Assembly: GCF_000499845.2 (NCBI RefSeq)
Contig: NC_023756.2
Coordinates: 38,320,565-38,384,564, forward strand
DNA from: Phaseolus vulgaris
Lineage: Eukaryota > Streptophyta > Magnoliopsida > Fabales > Fabaceae
Direction: 5' to 3'
DNA length: 64,000 nucleotides
In this document: in pieces, positions 1-10,310 of the stretch
Layout of the letters: every line of letters starts with the position of its first letter
Position numbering within the stretch: the stretch's first letter is position 1
Position numbers and translations under genes: made by a program
The notes under the pieces: generated by a model
What the model was told of the DNA's origin: nothing
What the model saw: only the letters and a program-made list of their open reading frames with translations
Database searches by the model: none

Positions 1-356
1 TTAGAACTCACTGAACTTGTGATGCATTTTTTTTTTCTGATTCTAACCCTTTATAAGTGGGATTGTTTAAGTTACTTGTTAATCTTTTATATACTTAAAA
101 ATATAAACCACACAATCCTTTCTCTTTTCCTCACTCTCCTTCTCTTAGGGTCTGTTTGCTTATGTGGATGTATTGTTCACAAGAAAAGAAGTGAGGGGAT
201 ATCAGCTATTTGGATCCAGAGTTTTGTGGGAAGAGAAGGAAAGGATATACCAGTAAACAATAAATATCATCTCCTGTCAAAATGAAGAGATGTAGATGGA
301 AAATCACGTCAGCATGTATTATATCCGAATTTATCCTCATTTATTCTCTTGTTAGA

Positions 357-772
357 GTAATTTTTATTTTCCATTACTACAAGGTTTTTTAATATTAAAA
401 AATAGTATTTTTTATTTATTTATATAAGATGTGATTTATTTTTTAATTTTATAATATATGTTTAATATTTTAAGAAATTACTTACAATTTTTGTTTTTAT
501 TTAATTTGTTGTTGTGTTTATATTAATATATTGTGTATAATTATTATGTTTATGAGTTATAATTTATTTAATTATAATATTTTATTTTTTATTGTTAATT
601 ACATTATATTTTTTTGTTGTAGTATTTTTATTTTTCATTATTACAGGGTTTTTAACATTAAAAAAATAATATTTTTATTTATTTGTATAATATCTTATTT
701 ATTTTTAATTTTATAATACATGTTTAATAGTTTAAGGAATTACGTGAAATCATGTTTTTATTTAATTTGTTG
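357..772. repeat. Degenerate direct repeat pair (about 155 bp each)
   Basis: Bases 357-512 and 622-772 read along the same series of landmarks: TTTTATTTTYCATTAYTAC, a TTAA-rich block, TTTTTAATTTTATAATAYATG, then TTTTTATTTAATTTGTTG. They are copies offset by about 262 bp, with roughly 10-15% differences and small indels. An old local duplication is the simplest reading. Confidence 0.65.
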
Positions 773-879
773 AACACAATTTTTTTAATTATAATGTTTA
801 AATTATACCTATTTACATTTAATACATATTTATTTTTTTAATTATAATTTTTAAATTTATGAATATGTTAAAGTTATTT

Positions 880-1130
880 ATTTTTTTTTTTAAAAAAAAC
901 TCCTTTCATTATTAAATTTTTTAATAGGTGAAGGTAAATTTGTAAAGTAACATTTTACACCTTTAAAAAAATTCAAAATTCCCTCACCACCATCACATCA
1001 CTAACAAACTCCCATAAACTTTCCTCACGTCCACTCTAACATACCTCAATCCAAACACCATCACTTTCTTTACACTTTCCTCTCACATCCTCATACATCC
1101 ACTTCCTCAAATTCCCTAATGTGATTTAGA
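880..1130. repeat. Dispersed repeat, inverted relative of 40600-40850
   Basis: The segment contains GGTAAATTTGTAAAG, CATCACATCACTAAC, CACTCTAACATACC and CAAACACCATCAC in that order. The reverse complement of 40600-40850 has the same landmarks in the same order. This marks a dispersed non-coding repeat, probably the end of a non-autonomous DNA element. The family is not identified and no TSD was found. Confidence 0.45.
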
Positions 1131-1351
1131 TGGAGTATTGTAATAGGGAGTGGGAAGTGCAGGGCTCAAGTTTGTCTCTTGGACGTGCATGCTTAAGTAG
1201 AAAGTTAAACAAGGCACCAACTTATTATTTGTTTATTTGACATTAGTTCTTATCATAATAAAAATTCATTTTCTTGATCTTGTTTTGGTGACTGTTACAA
1301 AACATGGATGGACTTCCCTTTGATCGTAGATGGGTGTATGATAGATGTTAT

Positions 1352-1671
1352 TGTTGGGAAAAACGGGTAATTTTCCCACTAAAACAAAACCCTAACAGAG
1401 CTACCCGACAAATAATATTGAATAAATAAAGCGGAATAATAAAAGAGATAAAGAGGAAAAAAACACACCCGAAAATTGTTAACGAAGTTCGGCCTGTTTA
1501 GCCTAATCTCCGAGCACAGCAAAAACAACTCACTTTTATTATTATGAGAGAATATATTACAAATTGGGATATATAACAGTGAAGGAGGAGCGTTTAATTT
1601 ATAACCCTCAAACCTCCTTCCCAAACAATGAACCCACCGATGTGGGACTAGGGATTAAGCCAAAACCAACA
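1352..1671 (-). repeat. 3' LTR of the Tork-type Copia element
   Basis: 320 bp running from TGTTGGGAAAAACGGG to CCAAAACCAACA on the plus strand. It has the same length as the partner at 4575-4894 and differs by six substitutions. The polypurine tract abuts it at 1672. Confidence 0.95.
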
Positions 1672-1681
1672 AATCTCCACC
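1672..1681 (-). promoter_or_regulatory. Polypurine tract of the Tork-type Copia element
   Basis: On the minus strand this reads GGTGGAGATT immediately upstream of the 3' LTR. That is the usual position and composition of the plus-strand primer in plant Copia elements. Confidence 0.8.
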
Positions 1682-1804
1682 TTGGCTTAATTTCAAGTCC
1701 CACCTAAAACAAATCTTCTCAAAACATAACAAAAACAAACTTTGCAGTGCTTCAAATTTGCGCCTCCGGGCACCAACTTCAAATGTGCAAGATATTAACC
1801 AAGT

Positions 1805-2179
1805 CTAAACAGTGTTCAAACTTGGTCCTTGTAACCACCTTGCCTTGTAGCGAACATCTTCTTTATTAGGAAATTCTTCTTTCTTTGCAAATACCCATTT
1901 GCACCCAATTGCCTTCTTACCCTTTGGTAATTGTGCCAGCTTCCACGTCTTGTTCTTCTTCAAAGACTGCATCTCTTCTTCCATCGCACCTGCCCAATTA
2001 CCACTCTCTGAACTCATAATGGCTTTTGGGTAAGTGGATGGAATGTCATCAACAACTGGAAGTGCATAGGCAACCATATCCATGAAATGAGCAGGCTTCT
2101 GAATATCTCGTCTCTGTCTTCTAACTGCAATTGGCGCCGATTGCTGTTGAGATTCTTGGGTAGGAACCTCTTCCTCATC
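1805..2179 (-). pseudogene. Truncated Copia reverse transcriptase N-terminus
   Basis: This continues the gag-integrase reading frame in the same phase after a single TAA stop near 2177-2182. It encodes the start of the Copia RT region, including EEEMQSLKKNKTWKLAQLPKG and KAIGCKWVFAKK, up to VRYKAR. It then leaves the family consensus near base 1840 and stops 12 codons later. The catalytic motifs (YVDD) and RNase H are absent, so an internal deletion removed them. The junction reads directly into what looks like 3' untranslated sequence. Confidence 0.85.
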
Positions 2180-4495
2180 TTACTCTTCTTCTGCCATAGG
2201 AGAGTCACTTGTGGTATTTCGTGTTGGGATCACCACTGTCGGCTCAAACTCCACCTGCTTCCGGGCATACTCCATCTGTTGCGGAGTACTATCAGCTCCT
2301 TCTGGATTTACCTTCTTTAACATGGCAGATTCATCAAAGGTAACATCCCTGCTGATAATCGTCTTCTTTGCCTCTAGACACCACAAACGGTATCCCTTCA
2401 CTCCAGGACTAAAGCCCATGAAAAGAGCCTTCTTTGCCCGTGGATCCAACTTTGATTCAATCACATGATAATATGCAATAGAACCAAAAACATGCAAAGA
2501 ATCATAATCAGTTGCAGGTTTTCCAGACCATACCTCTAACGGGGTTTTTCCATCTATAGCAGATGATGGCAAACGATTGACGAGATGTTGAACGTATGTC
2601 ACAGCCTCAGCCCAAAACTCTCTGCCTAACTCAGCATTAGACAACATACAACGAACTTTCTCCACAAGTATCTTGTTCATACGCTCTGACACCCCATTCT
2701 GCTGTGGTGTTTTTCTAACAGTGAAGTGCCGAACTATGCCACAATCTTGGCATACCTTCAGGAACGAATCACTCTTGTATTCTCCTCCATTGTCGGTTCG
2801 GAGAACCTTAATCTTCCTTCCTGTCTGGTTTTCAACTTCATCTTTCCACTTAAGGAAAATTTCAAGCACATCATTTTTGTTCTTCATAGTAAACACCCAA
2901 ACTCTCCTGGAAAAATCATCCACAAAAGTGACAAAATAATGCTTACCTCCAATTGACGGAGTCTTGGCAGGTCCCCACACATCTGAATGCACATAATCCA
3001 GAATACCCTTGGTATTGTGAATTGCAGTGCCAAACTTCACTCTTCGTTGTTTTCCCAGAACACAATGCTCACAAAATTCAAGTTTGCAAGCCTTCGTACC
3101 TTTCAACAATCCCTGCTTGGTAAGAATTTGCAAGGATTTCTCTCCAGCATGTCCCAACTTCATATGCCACAACTTCGTTGCCTCAGCATCCTTCTTAGAG
3201 CTAGAAGTTGCTGCCGCTACTGTCCCCACCACTGTACTACCTTGATAGTAATACAAATTGTTCTTCATCACGCCTTTCAACATCACCAGTGCTCCTGAAG
3301 TTGCTTTAAGAATTCCATCTCGCATCGTCATGACTAGGCCTTTAGATTCTAAAGCCCCCAATGAGATGAGATTCTTCTTCAACTTTGGCACGTACCGTAC
3401 ATCCCGCAAAATTCTGGTGGATCCATCATGATTCCGCAGCTTGATTGAACCTATCCCAGCTGTCTTACATGGATTATCATTACCCATGTAAACAACCCCG
3501 CCATCAAGTTCTTGAAATTCAAAGAACCAATCCCGAATGGGACACATATGATAGGTACAACCTGAATCCAATATCCACTCATCTGGATACGATGATGCTG
3601 AAAGCGAGACAATTAAAGAGATATCTGATTCCACATCACTTTTGCATTCTGCAACATTTGCATCTTGCGGAACCTTCTCTTTCTTCTGCAGTTTTGGACA
3701 GTCTTTCTTCCAGTGTCCTTTCTCATGACAGAAAGCACACTCATCTTTGGCAACGGCTCGACCTTTAGACTTAGACATCCCTCTTCTCTCCTTTGTTTGG
3801 CTTTGCTGACGACCTCTTGCCACCAATGCTTCTTCTGATGTCGTTGATTTGGTTTTCATCTTATCCTGCTTTCTCAATTCATGACTATATAAAGCAGAAC
3901 AAACAGCATCTAATGACACATTCTCCTTCCCGTGAAGGAGCGTAGTCTCCAAATGTTCAAATTCATCAGGAAGAGATGATAACAACATCAAAGCCAAATC
4001 CTCATCCTCAAACTTCACATCTAAATTCAACAGGTCTGCTACTAATTGATTAAACATAGTGATGTGTGCATTCGTAGTAGTACCTTGTTGGTAGTCAAAT
4101 CGGAACAACCTTTTCTTCATCAGGAGCTTGTTCTGACCACTCTTCTTCAGAAACTTGTCCTCCAATGCCTTCCACAGTTTGTGTGCAGAAGTCTCGTTTT
4201 TTACAGCGTACTTCTGCTCTCTGGACAGGCAGGATCGAATAGTTCCGCATGCCAACCGGTTGATGATGCTCCAATCTTTCTCCTCTACCTCTTTTGGTTT
4301 CTCTCCTTCAATAGCAATATCAAGACCCTGCTGAAAAAGAGAGTCCAAGACCTCTCCTTGCCACATGCCAAAATGTCCAGTGCCATCAAATATTTCCACC
4401 GCCAATTTCAAGGTGGACACCGGGAACCTCGACCATGATGAAGAGGAGCCCGACACTCTGGATACATCCTTGGCTTCTTCTTCTTGATTTGCCAT
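2180..4495 (-). CDS. Copia gag-protease-integrase polyprotein (771 aa)
   Basis: Retrotransposon polyprotein of the Tnt1-94 type. Residues about 20-230 are the UBN2-like gag domain. A CCHC zinc knuckle is at 253-266 (C253, C256, H261, C266). The aspartic protease motif DSG is at 310-312. The integrase zinc domain uses H444, H449, C475 and C478, and the catalytic triad is D505, D568 and E604 with the typical 35-residue spacing between the last two. All key residues for packaging, processing and integration are present. The ATG at 4493-4495 begins MANQEEEAK and lies about 65 bp after the primer-binding site, as expected. The frame ends at an in-frame TAA where the family would continue through an acidic linker into reverse transcriptase, so the stop is probably a nonsense mutation. 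It cannot support its own reverse transcription. Confidence 0.93.
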   Translation of the reverse strand: MANQEEEAKDVSRVSGSSSSWSRFPVSTLKLAVEIFDGTGHFGMWQGEVLDSLFQQGLDIAIEGEKPKEVEEKDWSIINRLACGTIRSCLSREQKYAVKNETSAHKLWKALEDKFLKKSGQNKLLMKKRLFRFDYQQGTTTNAHITMFNQLVADLLNLDVKFEDEDLALMLLSSLPDEFEHLETTLLHGKENVSLDAVCSALYSHELRKQDKMKTKSTTSEEALVARGRQQSQTKERRGMSKSKGRAVAKDECAFCHEKGHWKKDCPKLQKKEKVPQDANVAECKSDVESDISLIVSLSASSYPDEWILDSGCTYHMCPIRDWFFEFQELDGGVVYMGNDNPCKTAGIGSIKLRNHDGSTRILRDVRYVPKLKKNLISLGALESKGLVMTMRDGILKATSGALVMLKGVMKNNLYYYQGSTVVGTVAAATSSSKKDAEATKLWHMKLGHAGEKSLQILTKQGLLKGTKACKLEFCEHCVLGKQRRVKFGTAIHNTKGILDYVHSDVWGPAKTPSIGGKHYFVTFVDDFSRRVWVFTMKNKNDVLEIFLKWKDEVENQTGRKIKVLRTDNGGEYKSDSFLKVCQDCGIVRHFTVRKTPQQNGVSERMNKILVEKVRCMLSNAELGREFWAEAVTYVQHLVNRLPSSAIDGKTPLEVWSGKPATDYDSLHVFGSIAYYHVIESKLDPRAKKALFMGFSPGVKGYRLWCLEAKKTIISRDVTFDESAMLKKVNPEGADSTPQQMEYARKQVEFEPTVVIPTRNTTSDSPMAEEE

Positions 4496-4560
4496 TACAA
4501 ACTCAAAATATAATATTCAATATTACAAATAATTTCAAACAACCCAAGGCGAACCTTCGG

Positions 4561-4572
4561 CTCTTGATACCA
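4561..4572 (-). promoter_or_regulatory. Primer-binding site of the Tork-type Copia element
   Basis: The minus strand reads TGGTATCAAGAG two bases inside the 5' LTR. This is close to the TGGTATCAGAGC complement of the initiator-Met tRNA 3' end that primes most plant Copia elements. Confidence 0.85.
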
Positions 4573-4574
4573 CT

Positions 4575-4894
4575 TGTTGGGAAAAACAGGTAATTTTCCC
4601 ACTAAAACAAAACCCTAACAGAGCTACCCGACAAATAATATTGAATAAATAAAGCGGAATAATAAAAGAGATAAAGAGGAAAAAAACACACCCGAAAATT
4701 GTTAACGGAGTTCGGCCTGTTTAGCCTAATCTCCGAGCACAGCAAAAACAACTCACTTTTATTATTATGAGAGAAGATATTACAAATTGGGATATATAAC
4801 AGTCAAGGAGGAGCGTTTAATTTATAACCCTCAAACCTCCTTCCCAAACAATGAACCCACCGATGTGGGACTTGGGATTAAGCCAAAATCAACA
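4575..4894 (-). repeat. 5' LTR of the Tork-type Copia element
   Basis: 320 bp from TGTTGGGAAAAACAGG to CAAAATCAACA on the plus strand. It is followed at 4895-4899 by the GTTAT target duplication, and it carries the element's promoter side in minus orientation. Confidence 0.95.
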
Positions 4895-4899
4895 GTTAT

Positions 4900-5960
4900 A
4901 GTGGTAGAAGAGGTCTAAATGAGTTATTTGTAATAGGTATTGAAGAGTTTATCCAAAAAGCTCAACAATACAAGTATTATGAATTAGATGGAGTGATTAA
5001 ATGTCTACAAGAATTTTGAAGGATGAAATTGTCAAAGTTTACCTATATAAATAAGTGTTTAGGCTTAACTATTGGATCTGAATTTATCACGATGAAGAGA
5101 TGCAGGATAATGGTCAGCTTGTAGATGGAAGATCTAGGAATACACATGTAAACATCTTTGATTGTAAACATTATTTACCCTTAAAGTTATATTGATTTAA
5201 TAATTCTATATTTTTCTTAACATAAATAATTTTATACTAAACTTTTACAGGCTAGTTCTGAGGTTGCATTATGTGTTGATGAATCAGAAGCAATTAGTGT
5301 TATTGATCCTACACAAAGATGAGATCATTAGGACTCATTGTTGGGTTGGGGTGGTTGGTGGAAAAAAGAAATGAAGACTTTACGGCGTTGGAGAAATTGG
5401 TGCAAATTATATAGGTGAAAATGATAGTTTGAAACACCAACCACCCACCTCCTCTTATAATTCTGAGGATCTTAAAAACTTTAGGCAATGTCTTTCAGCA
5501 AGTGAGGCGGCAAATGATGGATTGACTCGTCAATTTCAAGCCATTTAATCACCTGTTATGTAATTCCTCCCGCCTAAAGCCTAAACTCTTTTGGCATAAC
5601 AATAATATAGGCAAGACTAGCAAGATCAACAAATCCCTCAACAATGAAAACACTCACAGCAACAACAATGTCATAATTAAACAGATTATTAAAAATAATG
5701 TAAAATTGAGGTTGCAAATGTACTACTTCTTTTAATAAGTTAAAAACTTTCTAAACTCAAAATCACATCAATAAGTATGTTTTACATTTAAACTCGAGCT
5801 TTTTTAGCTTTATGAACTATGTAATTAAACATGTTACTATGTATGTCAATATGTTTGGAATTTCATCTGAAGAAATTTTTTGCAATTGTGTTATGGATGT
5901 CTGAAAATGTAGGTGTATATGGATGTAGGAAAATGATAGGAAGTAGTTTGTGCAATACCA
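4900..5960. other. Intergenic, weak coding-like relics, no assignable gene
   Basis: AT-rich. Bases 5240-5550 have a few short stretches that look like decayed protein-coding sequence (for example near 5490-5550, reading SEAANDGLTRQFQAI then a stop). This resembles accessory proteins of plant transposons, but it is too short and broken to name. Confidence 0.35.
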
Positions 5961-5964
5961 AATA

Positions 5965-6270
5965 ATCCTTCGGTAATTACCGACGAATTATCCATTCATA
6001 AACTTGTGGGTAATTACCAACTTATAAATGGATTATCCGTATGTAATTACTGACTTAGGGATGAACTATTTGTCGATAATTACTGATGGATAATTCGTTC
6101 ATAAATTCGTCGGTATTAACCAATGTATATTACCCTTTGGTAATTATTGATGAATTTTAGAATTTGTCAGTAAATTTACCAACAAGCATATTACCGACAA
6201 TTTTTTTTCGTCGCTTTTCGGTTGGTAATTTTCATTTACTAACTGAATTTTGACATTACCAACAAATTTT
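5965..6270. repeat. Cluster of GGTAATTACCGACGAA-like direct and inverted repeats
   Basis: The motif family (G)GTAATTACCGACGAATTATCC and its inverted or partial forms recur at least eight times in 300 bp (near 5971, 6010, 6038, 6070, 6102, 6140, 6170, 6220). Such short alternating motifs are typical of subterminal regions of CACTA-type DNA transposons. I could not define ends or a TSD. Confidence 0.5.
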
Positions 6271-6839
6271 GGTCGTTGACATGGTAGTAAGTATCGCGCG
6301 ATACATGATATGAATCATTCGAAATGATACGATTCTGCTATCTTGGGATACAAATTGTGTAAACAATCACTTTTGCTCCTGTATTGCACGATAGAAATGT
6401 GAATTGTTCAAAAAAATGCAAAATCGTGAATTGTTTCTGTATCGTGCCTTGAATAGTGCAGTGCATTTGGGTTTGGTAAAAATTCCAACTTGTTTTTAAC
6501 CACGAACTTGCTCTCCCTCGAAAAATGATTTCCCACTTCTCCTCCAATGGCCAAAATGTAGTAGCGCACGGAGAACGATGGCGAGAGTGAGTGACAAAGA
6601 AGCGAACTGCAGGAGGAGCGGGCAACGTCAAAGGCGTGGGAGGTGCATACCAACTTCTGCTCTTCCTTACTCTGATTGTCAAGGGGCACCCATGCGAAAT
6701 CAAAGAGGCAGCAACAATCACAATGTCCATGGAAAAAAGAAGAGGCAGGTGTGCACATGAGAGAAGACAATCGTAATGTTGTCTCTTTCTTACTTATTCT
6801 CCTTGGGCCACCAACCCAAATATTTTTCTTTTCATTTAA

Positions 6840-7522
6840 GGTAGATTCTCCCTGCACCATATCATTTTGGACTACACCCAATATACCCACAGAAAAAGAC
6901 TAAAATATCTTTAATGAAATGAAAATCAGGGTTTAGGTAAAATGTGCACCCAACCCACACCCAACCCACCCAGCAGCCTTGCACCCTTAATTTTTCGGTG
7001 GTCAATGCGAGGCAGCGCACAAAAGCTTGGAAATTAAACACAGAGCAACCCAAGCACCTCCATTCTTGTTCTTGTCGTGACTGTTTCAGCAACGGAACTC
7101 GAAAACAGTAGAGGCACCGCGACGACATCAATTGACATTCCCAAAGATTATCGCTGTGATATTCTTCTCTTTTTACACTTTCAACATAAAAGTGCGTAAC
7201 TCACTGGCAACCTCAAAACTCACCTTCTGCGATTTGTCTCCTTCTCTCTTCTCTGGTGGCTTCAATCCTTTTCCGGTGACTTCATTTCCTTCTCCGGTGG
7301 CTTCATTTGCTGTCGTCGCAGTGTCTCAATGTTGCTTCGAGTTCCGGCAGCCACAGTGACGACAAGAATAAAAATGCAGGGTGCAAGGTTGCTGGGTGAG
7401 TTGGGTGTGGGTTGGGTGCACATATTATCTAAACCCTAATTTTCATTTCTTTAAGGATATTTTAGTCTTTTTTGTGTATATTGGGTGCTGTCCAAAATGA
7501 TATGGTGCAGGGAGAATTTGCC
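6840..7522. mobile_element. Mutator-like element with 145-bp terminal inverted repeats
   Basis: 683 bp flanked by a perfect 9-bp duplication TTCATTTAA (6831-6839 and 7523-7531), the hallmark of Mutator-like transposons. Terminal inverted repeats run about 6840-6987 and 7379-7522. They begin GGTAGATTCTCCCTGCACC on the left and, inverted, GGCAAATTCTCCCTGCACC on the right, and match along their length with few differences. The roughly 390-bp interior has no transposase and is richer in GC than the arms, as when a Pack-MULE has captured host gene fragments. I do not recognise a donor gene, so the cargo is an inference. Confidence 0.88.
6988..7378. other. GC-richer cargo of the Mutator-like element
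   Basis: Unlike the AT-rich flanks, this interval contains mixed-composition sequence with repeated TCCGGTGRCTTCATT words near 7273-7310. Both strands have short open frames, but none matches a family I recognise. It could be a captured exon or 5' UTR fragment, or simply the internal sequence of a non-autonomous family. Confidence 0.4.
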
Positions 7523-7762
7523 TTCATTTAACATAGGAATTGACCATATTACACAACCTAATACAATCATTATAATATTAATCTAATATAGCCAGTAAAC
7601 AATCATTCTTTTTGAATGTGGTTGTGATTATTAATTATATTTTACATGTTTATATGTTTTATATGTTATATTTTTTAAATTTTTATGAATTTTATTATTT
7701 GTGATACGAAATGATTCACGATTCGAAATATAAGCTATTCATGATTCAACTACCATGGTCCT

Positions 7763-8554
7763 CAATAAAACTAGTTTTTTTTAGTGGGGTGGAGGGCAGT
7801 TCTATGTAAATTAGATACTTTGTTTGGGTGGCACATAGGAGATGGGTATGTATCCTTTAAGAGATTACTTACCTTTATTCTATTCCATGTTTTTTGTTCC
7901 GTATAGATATTTTGATTACTTATCAAACATTTATTGGCCACTCATCTATCATTCTTTTGTTAGCTAATAAAGAATATAGATGTTTGATAAAGAATTAATA
8001 ATTATCCCCCACATAAAAATAGTTTTAACACCATTTGTTTCCTTCAAATTGTGTTAGGAAGGATCTCACTTAAATTAAAAGCCTAGGGTGAACTTTGATT
8101 AAATGACTACACAAGAGGAACTAACAACTTGTAATGGAGAGGAAGGCCAGCGTCTATTTTTAATTATGTAGATGCATTTGAATTTCAAGAGTAGATAGGG
8201 AAATATATTAACAAAGGAAATAATGATGGGAGACATAGTCTTTGTCTTTGTTGATTATGAAAGGAAGATAAACTTTTGTATCTTCTGGGGAAGTGTTGCA
8301 GTTCTTTTCATTCATATCACTAACTTGTTATGTGGTTCATTCTCAGGATGCCAACGAATGCGACAAGTTCTCATACAATCTTAATTAATCATATCTCACA
8401 AACATGCATTCTATCTTTGGATTTCTAATCATAAAATGGAATAACTAGTACATGCACTTAACTTAGCATTGATTAACCGAAAAGATCAAATAAATTCCAA
8501 TATGAGACTCTGCATGATTAAAGATGGCATTCATTGTTGTATTTTACAAGATAG
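7763..8554. other. Intergenic, no gene recognised
   Basis: AT-rich sequence with no frame longer than about 60 codons that looks coding. It may include remains of the 5' part of the resistance-gene relic that follows, but no TIR-domain or P-loop motif can be read here. Confidence 0.5.
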
Positions 8555-10310
8555 TTTGAAGTTATTTTGGTTTTATGTGGCAGAATCATCATAACAACTA
8601 GAGATGAGCACTTGCTAATTTCTCACAACGTGGAAGCAGCTAACAAGGTCAAGAAATTAAATCATAGCCATGCTCTTGAATTGTTCAGTTGGTTTGCTTT
8701 CAAAAAAAAAAACCTTTCCTCCAACAAATTACAAGGAACTTTCCTTACACATATTAAAGCAGAATCGCTAAGTATTGGCTAAACAGGAAAAAGTTCCAAA
8801 TAAGCACATTTTTCAAGTACTTAAAATCAGATTTGATGAGTTAGAAGAGAATGAGAAGGTCATATTTCTGGATATTGCATGTTTCCTTAAAGGAGAGGAC
8901 AAAGAGTATGCGAAAATGATATTAGATGGTTGTGACTTGCACTAGGATATCGGGATTGGAGTTTTAAGGGTTAACTCTCTCACTACTGTAGAACTGAACA
9001 AGCTTTGGATGCATGAGTTGGTTGTGAATCTCCCAAAGAGCCCGGTAAACATAGCAGACTCTGGTTTCATGAGGATGTTCTTCATGTATTGAACCAAAAT
9101 ATGGTATGCTCTTTTCCTTGAACATATTTATGCCATTATGCAGGTTCAAAGATTCATTCATGTACCTAACTATCTCTGTGTGGATTGCTATGTGTCACTA
9201 GGGAACTAATAACATTGAAGGAATAAGGCTAGATTTACCTGAACCAAATAAACAGGTCGACATAAGTGGAAAAAGCATTGACAAAATTGTATTGTGAGTA
9301 TACCTCACTGAAATTCCAGACTTTTCAATGATTCCAAACATTGATAGCCTTAACCTAGACCACTGTAAGACTTTAAATAAGGTACACGAGTCTGTGTTCT
9401 CTTGATAAACTTCTTAATTTAGACTTTTTATTTTGCTCTAATCTCAAGAACCTCCCAAGTTGTTTCAAGTTAAAATCTCTACGTACTCTTGTCCTTACTG
9501 GCTGCTCAAAAGTTAGAAAGTTCCCTGATATTGTTGAAAGAATGGTGCATATTGAAGAACTCCTTCTCCAAGGGACTGCCATTAAAGAACTACCACAATC
9601 AATTGAATATCTAAATGGGCTAAAAGAGTTACTCTTAGATTCTTGCCAAAAGCTTGATCATCTCCCTAGTACCCTTCATAATTTGCGGCACCTTACTGAA
9701 ATTGATCTCAGTGACTGCTTTAAGCTCAAGGAGCTTCCCAATCTTCCCCTAAATATATATAAACACAGGTAATTGTAGACCATTGAAAAGCTTTCCAACA
9801 TTATCCAACTATCAAATTTTAGTGCAGATAATTTACCAAGGTTTTCTCAAATAATGTTCATTAACTGTCATAAATTGATCAATAAACAGCTCCAAGACCA
9901 CGTAACATTATATGCTTTGTATGTGTTCTTCCAGAAAATTATTAAAATACTAAAATTCAATTTTATGCTTTAGGAATCGGATCATGAAGTTATGCTTCCA
10001 GGACCAATATCCCTGATTGGTTTCATCACCAAAGTACCGATGGTTCAATTTCTCTTGAGGGGTCTTCAAGGTTGTATGGTAAGGCAGTGGAGATGTTTTT
10101 TGGTGCAGTTTTTGAGTTGGACAAAGGTGTTAGCATGTTTTCATGTGTATATATGTATATGAGGTTATAATGAATGATCAAAAGACAGTTGTGACAGAAA
10201 GATGTTTTCACTCATTAGATAGAAGTCATGTGTGGCTGACTAGGATGCCCCTCAACAATATAAATCAATGGAATCACTTTAGGATTTCATTTATGATATG
10301 TCAAAGGTGA
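8555..10310 (+). pseudogene. Degenerate TIR-NBS-LRR disease-resistance gene
   Basis: Intracellular immune receptor relic. In order: RNBS-B (GRIIITTRDEHLL, 8575-8620); RNBS-C-like LNHSHALELFSWFAFK (8660-8705); then, after loss of the GLPL region, RNBS-D-like VIFLDIACFLKGED (8855-8905); a decayed MHD region LWMHEL (9005-9025); and an intron-like gap 9104-9201 with GT/AG ends. An exon starting GTNNIEGIRLDLPEPNK follows, then leucine-rich repeats (9290-9765) such as LLLQGTAIKELPQSIEYLNG. A post-LRR C-JID-like block is at 9975-10300 (DWFHHQSTDGSIS, NQWNHFRISF). Frameshifts and stops break it at several points, and the TIR domain and P-loop are missing. The order of motifs and the lone intron are typical of legume TNL genes. 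Confidence 0.88.

Larger units (their letters stand above)
1..1346. other. AT-rich intergenic DNA, no gene
   Basis: No convincing coding sequence. The stretch is strongly AT-rich and holds a degenerate direct duplication and, near its right end, a C/A-rich segment related to one near 40.6-40.85 kb; both are listed separately. The short open frames here are low-complexity hydrophobic translations of T-rich DNA and resemble no family I know. Confidence 0.6.
1352..4894 (-). mobile_element. Ty1/Copia (Tork/Tnt1-type) LTR retrotransposon, internally deleted
   Basis: Complete insertion on the minus strand. It is flanked by a perfect 5-bp target duplication GTTAT (1347-1351 and 4895-4899) and bounded by two 320-bp LTRs beginning TG and ending CA. 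The primer-binding site (4561-4572) and polypurine tract (1672-1681) sit where expected. Order in element direction: LTR, PBS, gag, CCHC knuckle, protease, integrase, first part of reverse transcriptase, PPT, LTR. The rest of reverse transcriptase and all RNase H are missing, so it is about 1.5 kb shorter than a full element of this type. I count 6 substitutions between the 320-bp LTRs (1.9%), which points to a fairly recent insertion. It cannot be autonomous as it stands. Confidence 0.95.
6284..7762. mobile_element. Candidate DNA element with CATGGTAGT ends, interrupted by a MULE
   Basis: The left edge reads GACATGGTAGTAAGTATCGC (about 6287) and the reverse complement of the right edge reads GGACCATGGTAGTTGAATC (about 7756). 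Beyond that, both sides hold shuffled GATACGAAATGATTC / GAATCATTTCGTATC words. The interior left half (6480-6780) is more GC-rich than its surroundings. No target duplication was recognised, so the ends are tentative. Confidence 0.35.
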
